A stretch of 28,518 nt of DNA from a virus: the IMG/VR virus record IMGVR_UViG_3300044993_000760, positions 1 to 28,518 of that record; one strand, 5' to 3'. The notes beneath the pieces were generated by a model. The model did no database searches, was not told the DNA's origin, and was given only the letters and a program-made list of their open reading frames with translations. Positions 23,901 through 28,518 of the stretch are shown here, piece by piece. Made by a program: the position numbers and the translations under genes. The stretch's first letter is position 1. Each line of letters begins with the position of its first letter.

Positions 23901-26900
23901 CTACAATTCGGGGCAGTAGTACGACAGAAGAAGCGAGGTCAGTTGCTCGCCGCGTTTGGAAATTCGTTCGATGTCCTCGTCGCTCATCGCCGCGAAATCA
24001 GTGGGATAGCCGCAAACCGCCTCCCTCGAAATCAGGCCGGGCACGCTGAAAGGCAGGAGCCGGTCGTTCTGGCCCAGATACGGAAGGATGAAGCCCTTGA
24101 TTTGGCCAGATGCAACATAGTGATGGAGTCGCTTCATGGCCGCGTCCTGGACCTTCTTGAAGATAACCTCGACGCTGCGGTTGATCCGCGAGTAGAAACC
24201 GTACGGGATATGCCTGTCGTCGAACTGTCCGTGCCCGGCATTGCAGCAGATGATGTACGGCGGAGCGAAGACATGCTCGCTGAAACGTTCGTCCCGCCCC
24301 GGTTCCATGCACGAGATCCCGAGGTTATCGAAGACGCCGCCATCGGTGATCACGACTCGGCGCTTCGTCTTCTCACCTTTTCGCTCAAAGTCGAATTCCT
24401 CATCAAAGGCCGGCAGCAACATCGGGAATGCGGCCGATGCCGCTACTGCGTGTGACAAGCGGGGATTGCCTTGACTCGTACCAACAGCGGAACCACCCAC
24501 GCGCCCCTTTTGATAACGAAACGCATTACCGGTTCGCAGGTCGCAAGCATTGAAAACCACGGGCACATCTCCGCGTGTTGGATCGGACAACCGCAGAGGG
24601 CCGAGCGTACGTGACAGAGCTCGCTCCAAAGCATACGTCCGGCTCTTCCATCGGCGTAAGGGTGGTTCTGCACCCAGGCTGCGGGCGCCGAGCGCCGCGC
24701 CGCCGGCCACCACCGTCGTGACAAGAGTCTCGGCAGCAAGGTCCGAGAAGAGGAGTTCTCTGACGATCTGGCGCTGAAGCCCTTTTCGCAGCAGTTCGAT
24801 GACCGTGGATTCGAATACTTCGAAGGGCTGGTTCAAGTACATGTACAGGGCAGCGATCACGCTACCACCAGAGACAGCTGAGACGACGTCCAACTGCTCC
24901 AGGACCCCTCGGTCATGGAGAGCCCGCAAGCAGCCGAGGTGGAAGGCAATTGCCCGAGAGCCACCTCCCGACAATGCGAGGCCTACGCCGTGCCGACTCG
25001 CCGGTTTTCGATTGACGATCGTGAACCGCGGCGCGAGTGTAGGCTCATACTCGCTTTGCAGAAAGTCAGACCGGGCAAACACGTACGCACCCACCTGGGG
25101 ATCACCGTCGGTGAGACCTACAATGACAAGAAGGGTCTTTGTGGGCGAAAGACTGCTTTCAGTCAGAATCTGAGCAACCCCGAGCACGTCCCGCACGCTC
25201 GGCAGCGGCCGGCACATTGGGTGGGTGTGCCAAGTCCCCAGGCATGAAACGCTCCCTCTGAATATTCGCTTCCGCTCAGCGTAACCCGCCCCTGCTCCTT
25301 CCGTGCCGCATACGAAACCATCGGCTGATGCCCGGCTATCTGGCGGCGGTCCCGACGCCTCGGTGATCCACATGGTTTTCAGAAGGTCGTCGCGTCTACC
25401 GTAAAGGAGACCACCAGTTTCGACTTGCTCACCCAGCTGACGGCGGTTGCGTGAGATGGCCGATTGGATATCCAGCCACGCACCGCGCGAAACTCGGATC
25501 TGATAGCCCTTGTGGCAGTCCGCGCAGATGAAGTCCGGCTGCCAGGCGAACGAGACGCGGCCCAGTTCACCCAACTCTTGCGAAAGGCTAGCCGGTTGGA
25601 CGATCAGATAACTCGCTGCCGATCCCGTGGGCCGAGCCAACTCGGCTGCCGCAAGGTTCAGCAGGGCACCGGACAGCGCGGCGACGTCCGCGCCAGAACC
25701 AACAAATGTTGGGTCAGAACACCCCGGTTCTGGCTGAAACAGGTCGGTACGGTCGTTTTCGGGATAGAACTCGTTAGCGTAAGCGGTCAGCCAAGGCCGT
25801 TTGCAGACTTCCAGCTTTGTTCGGAAATAGACATCCGCCGGCCCCCCTGTATGTGTGGAATGTGCGACCACGACAAGCCCCCGGTCCGCCAGTCGCGAAA
25901 TGACCATCGATACCATCGCGGGCCTCGCTCCAGCCTCAGCTTGGCGAACGGCTTCCAAACGGCTCTGAACGATGGCAGAGGCAGTGCAATCGATGAGGAG
26001 GTCACAACCTTCGGCCCAGTCCCCCGCCTGTCTGAGGTTGGTCGAGAGATCCACGGCTGCCGCCACGACATCGAGATCAGGCCGCAGAGATTTCAGCCGA
26101 TCGGCGAGCGCGTGCGCCTTTGAGCGTCCGATGTCGGCATCCGTGTAAAGTTGCCGAACAAGAATGCCTGGCTTCACGATCCCGTAGTCTTTGAGGACGA
26201 GACGTTTCACACCGGACTGGGCCAGGAACAGGGCGACGTGCGAGCCGAGGGCGCCGCAGCCAAGAAGTAGCACCTCTCGGTCGCGGAAGTAAGCGGCTGC
26301 ACTTTCGTGGTCGCGCCGAACCGTTATCTCTGGCCGTGCTTCCAACACATGGCACCAATGAACCTTGGCCGTTAAAGCCCAGTTGGCTACCCGTTTGTAA
26401 GCTTCGTCAGCGAGTTGCATGACCAACTCGTTCTTGGTGAAACCCTTAAGAAGCGAAACGCTCAAGTCTTGCGCTTGGTCGGGCTCGATGTACCAGACCG
26501 CCAAGTGCTGCCGCAGTTGCCCGCCCCTGATGCCCCTCATCGGAGTGCCGATGACGGCATACAGAGGTGAATTCTCGTCGTTCATAAGTGCAGCAGTCTG
26601 AAGGCGGAAGACGAGTTCGCGCAGATCCGCGCCCCGATTCATGATCTGACCCAAGAGCTCAGCAAGTTGCGATGGGAATTCCCATGGCATCCACGCAGAC
26701 AAGAGCAGCGCGGGCGCGAGTGCGAGATCGTCACGCTTCTCAGGCGCGACAGTCCAGTCAACAACTTCGACGCGTCTGCCGACGACCCGAACGTGCGCGT
26801 ACCCCACCCAGGCGGAGCCGCCAATCTCTGGCGCATTGGCGCGTATGACCACCGGCGTCTTGGCAGTTCCGTCCGTGTAGGCGACTGGCGGGTGGAGTGG

Positions 26901-27314
26901 GCCGCCTTCGGGATCAAGCTGGTTCAGCGCAGCCCTGCGGAGCCAAAGATGGAGTCGTTCGATGAACCCGAACATCCCGTCATCCACACTCCACTCCGTC
27001 TGGGGAGCCTGATACAGACAGAGGTGACGTGACCACTGGACATGCGGCGCTCCGGCAAACCTCTTGTGTGGCACCCATACTTCCGGCTTCTGGTACGGGA
27101 ACTCAGCAGGAACATAGACCTGGAACCGTTCTCGTTCGCGGAAAACCAGCCCGCCAGGTGCATGCGGGAGGTCGCCGCAGTGCAGAGAGATCTCAATCAC
27201 CAACCGGCTTTCCGAGGGCGATAGCTCCCAAACGCCTTCGATGTCGATCGCATAATCGTCGCGCACGACGATCTCTTTGATCTGCTCCAGGGCGAGTCTC
27301 TGACCGTCCGTCAT
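23901..27314 (-). CDS. Fusion of E2-like, E1/ThiF-like, JAB peptidase-like and patatin-like domains
   Basis: A single 1137-residue polypeptide, start ATG 27314, 34 bases after the MBL gene. Domain 1, residues 1-130, is E2-like: FQVYVPAEFPYQKPEVWVP, then HVQWSRHLCLY with candidate catalytic Cys99. Residues 130-330 are unassigned. Domain 2, about 330-590, is E1/ThiF-like: nucleotide-binding LLGCGALGSHVALFLAQSG (Gly352-Ser358), helix IGRSKAHALADRLKSL, DLLIDCTAS, and EPGCSDPTF with candidate catalytic Cys532; CADC (597-600) may help bind zinc. Domain 3, about 605-755, is JAB/JAMM: Glu632 in VETGGLLYG and His696-x-His698-x7-Ser706-x2-Asp709. Domain 4, about 775-1137, is patatin-like: oxyanion loop GGGSR at 783-787, nucleophile Ser815 in AVSGGS, and Asp991 in TDGG. 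All catalytic residues appear present. In type II CBASS these parts are Cap2, Cap3 and a CapV-type lipase on separate genes. The role here is inferred to be phage defence. Confidence 0.9.
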   Translation of the reverse strand: MTDGQRLALEQIKEIVVRDDYAIDIEGVWELSPSESRLVIEISLHCGDLPHAPGGLVFRERERFQVYVPAEFPYQKPEVWVPHKRFAGAPHVQWSRHLCLYQAPQTEWSVDDGMFGFIERLHLWLRRAALNQLDPEGGPLHPPVAYTDGTAKTPVVIRANAPEIGGSAWVGYAHVRVVGRRVEVVDWTVAPEKRDDLALAPALLLSAWMPWEFPSQLAELLGQIMNRGADLRELVFRLQTAALMNDENSPLYAVIGTPMRGIRGGQLRQHLAVWYIEPDQAQDLSVSLLKGFTKNELVMQLADEAYKRVANWALTAKVHWCHVLEARPEITVRRDHESAAAYFRDREVLLLGCGALGSHVALFLAQSGVKRLVLKDYGIVKPGILVRQLYTDADIGRSKAHALADRLKSLRPDLDVVAAAVDLSTNLRQAGDWAEGCDLLIDCTASAIVQSRLEAVRQAEAGARPAMVSMVISRLADRGLVVVAHSTHTGGPADVYFRTKLEVCKRPWLTAYANEFYPENDRTDLFQPEPGCSDPTFVGSGADVAALSGALLNLAAAELARPTGSAASYLIVQPASLSQELGELGRVSFAWQPDFICADCHKGYQIRVSRGAWLDIQSAISRNRRQLGEQVETGGLLYGRRDDLLKTMWITEASGPPPDSRASADGFVCGTEGAGAGYAERKRIFRGSVSCLGTWHTHPMCRPLPSVRDVLGVAQILTESSLSPTKTLLVIVGLTDGDPQVGAYVFARSDFLQSEYEPTLAPRFTIVNRKPASRHGVGLALSGGGSRAIAFHLGCLRALHDRGVLEQLDVVSAVSGGSVIAALYMYLNQPFEVFESTVIELLRKGLQRQIVRELLFSDLAAETLVTTVVAGGAALGARSLGAEPPLRRWKSRTYALERALSRTLGPLRLSDPTRGDVPVVFNACDLRTGNAFRYQKGRVGGSAVGTSQGNPRLSHAVAASAAFPMLLPAFDEEFDFERKGEKTKRRVVITDGGVFDNLGISCMEPGRDERFSEHVFAPPYIICCNAGHGQFDDRHIPYGFYSRINRSVEVIFKKVQDAAMKRLHHYVASGQIKGFILPYLGQNDRLLPFSVPGLISREAVCGYPTDFAAMSDEDIERISKRGEQLTSLLLSYYCPEL

Positions 27315-27348
27315 CTTCGTTGCAGAACCCTGTGGGCCATCGAATCGC

Positions 27349-28518
27349 TCAATCGCCGAAGCCGACCTGTGACCGAGGCGGTGCGTCGCCACCGCGGGCT
27401 TGCGTGACCGCGGCTCCCAGGCGCGAAGCGGCCTCGGCCTTCTTGGCACCGGAAGAACCGCGATACACAAATCCTTGTGCTGAGACCTCAAGACTGATCG
27501 GCTCCGGCGATGTGGAATTCGGGTGCTCTTGCGTACAGAGGAAATGTCCCGACTCGACGATTTCTTCGTAGCGTTTCCGGGCCTTGAGGTGCGGCGGGTT
27601 CTTGCCTTCCTTGTCGCTGAAGTCAGACTCTGAACTCGCAACGATGTAGGCGCCCGCACGGGCCGACTCTTCAAAATCGTCCATGATGTCGCTCTTGAAG
27701 ATTTCGCCTTTGTCGGGATCGTCCTGCCAGTACATCGCGCTCTTTGAGCAGTGGTGGGGCGTAAGAAGGATGTCCCATTCCAGATACTGACGGCGGTTCT
27801 TCTCCTTGGTCTTGTCGAAGATGCGCCTGAGCGTCGGGTAGCAATGATCGCCGAGGAACAAGCCTTTACCCGTCTGCTTGTCCTTTGTGAGGGCAATGTG
27901 GAGAGCCAGGCTCGTGTCGTTCCGGTCGCCATCGGCGTGATCCTTAAACGGCGCGTGGATGAACGCTTCGAATACGCCGGTCAGGTCCACACCATCCAAG
28001 GCTGTGAGCCATGATCCAGGGTAGGAACGCCAGCGGTCTGGGAAGTTTTTGTAGTCTTCCTCCTTGAAAATGTCGTCGTGGCCGATCACGCGGACGCGGT
28101 CTCCGGATGCGACCACTCCGTGATTCTTGATCGTGATCTTCCGCCGCCGTTCAACCTCCGCTTTGAACGCTCTGGCATCGTCGCAAAGATCCTTCTTGTA
28201 CTCGGTGAACACCCGCGGCGTGTGCCAGATCTCGCCAATCGTAACCCGCGAAAGCAACTCGGCGAAGCCCTGGATATGGTCCTTGTCGGGATGCGTCAAG
28301 ACAAAGGCCGACAGATAGGGTCTCCGGTCACGCCGGGGCAACAGACGGACCAGTTCATCGACGATGGACGTGTGCGGGTCATCCTCGTCGTCACAGCATT
28401 CAAGCTCATGCAGGTCGAGTTGGATGATGATTCCCTTCCGATCAACAACGATCGTTGAACTGTCTCCGGTACCTACCGGCCAGAAAACAAAACCGCGTTC
28501 GGGTAACTCGAAAGCCAT
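27349..28518 (-). CDS. Metallo-beta-lactamase-fold hydrolase, partner of the E2-E1-JAB-patatin fusion
   Basis: A 389-residue protein whose ATG is at the last base of the window; a longer start outside cannot be excluded. The metal-binding motif is LTHPDKDHIQGF (His76, Asp78, Asp80, His81), the ComEC/Rec2-like variant in which the second His of HxHxDH is Asp. Further ligand candidates are Asp224 in GLFLGDHCY and His255-His256 in LLTPHHCSKS. The N-terminal strand (FVFWPVGTGDSSTIVV) fits the same group. The C-terminal 100 residues are charged and Ser-rich with no clear fold. MBL-fold proteins were noted, as I recall, next to bacterial E2/E1/JAB genes in surveys of prokaryotic ubiquitin-like systems. 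The substrate is unknown; nucleic acid, nucleotide or adduct hydrolysis are possible. Confidence 0.85.
   Translation of the reverse strand: MAFELPERGFVFWPVGTGDSSTIVVDRKGIIIQLDLHELECCDDEDDPHTSIVDELVRLLPRRDRRPYLSAFVLTHPDKDHIQGFAELLSRVTIGEIWHTPRVFTEYKKDLCDDARAFKAEVERRRKITIKNHGVVASGDRVRVIGHDDIFKEEDYKNFPDRWRSYPGSWLTALDGVDLTGVFEAFIHAPFKDHADGDRNDTSLALHIALTKDKQTGKGLFLGDHCYPTLRRIFDKTKEKNRRQYLEWDILLTPHHCSKSAMYWQDDPDKGEIFKSDIMDDFEESARAGAYIVASSESDFSDKEGKNPPHLKARKRYEEIVESGHFLCTQEHPNSTSPEPISLEVSAQGFVYRGSSGAKKAEAASRLGAAVTQARGGDAPPRSQVGFGD

Noticed and set aside
27315-27932. Upstream extension of the E2-E1-JAB-patatin frame to 27932
   Set aside because: The extra 206 residues overlap the MBL gene in another frame and are Arg/Ser/Thr-rich with no domain; ATG 27314 precedes the E2-like domain.
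23901-28518. Complete type II CBASS operon
   Set aside because: E1/E2, JAB and patatin parts are present, but no CD-NTase is found in the window, so the CBASS label is not supported.

Overview
This GC-rich window (judged by eye, not counted) is a stretch of tailed-phage DNA, most simply a prophage, from an unidentified and probably Gram-negative bacterium. No host housekeeping gene, integrase or attachment site is present, so taxon and prophage boundaries cannot be fixed. The plus strand carries a lambda-like late operon in canonical order: end of a gpE-type major capsid protein, gpFII-like joining protein, gpZ-like tail completion protein, tail terminator-like protein, a 59-aa unknown, tail tube protein, a G/GT-type tail assembly chaperone with a -1 frameshift site (CCCAAAC directly before the stop), tape measure protein, a probable virion lysin, a distal-tail-like protein, a 1250-aa hub fusion with a gpL-like four-cysteine cluster, a 1279-aa tip protein ending in a glycosidase-like barrel, and a 622-aa tail fibre. 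All these frames are open and intact.

At each of four gene junctions inside the late operon, and again after its last gene, genes lie on the minus strand. Between chaperone and tape measure are a HicAB toxin-antitoxin pair and a 99-aa XRE antitoxin-like gene split by a 1890-bp insertion sequence; the 9-bp target duplication lets the original gene be rebuilt exactly. Between tape measure and lysin is a HigBA pair. Between the distal tail protein and the hub is a phospholipase-D-like protein, and between hub and tip a secreted protein of unknown function.

The most interesting locus is minus-strand 23901-28518: a metallo-beta-lactamase-fold protein followed 34 nt later by one 1137-aa polypeptide that joins an E2-like domain, an E1/ThiF-like domain, a JAB/JAMM isopeptidase-like domain and a patatin-like phospholipase. 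These activities are normally spread over several genes (for example Cap2, Cap3 and CapV of type II CBASS). No cyclic-nucleotide synthase or ubiquitin-like protein is seen in the window. The likely role is anti-phage defence by ubiquitin-like conjugation coupled to membrane lipid attack; this is inference.

No tRNA, rRNA or CRISPR array was recognised. The larger gaps without genes (5901-6026 inside the IS, 16772-16907, 23815-23900) show nothing recognisable. The gap 960-1053 holds three consecutive hairpins.
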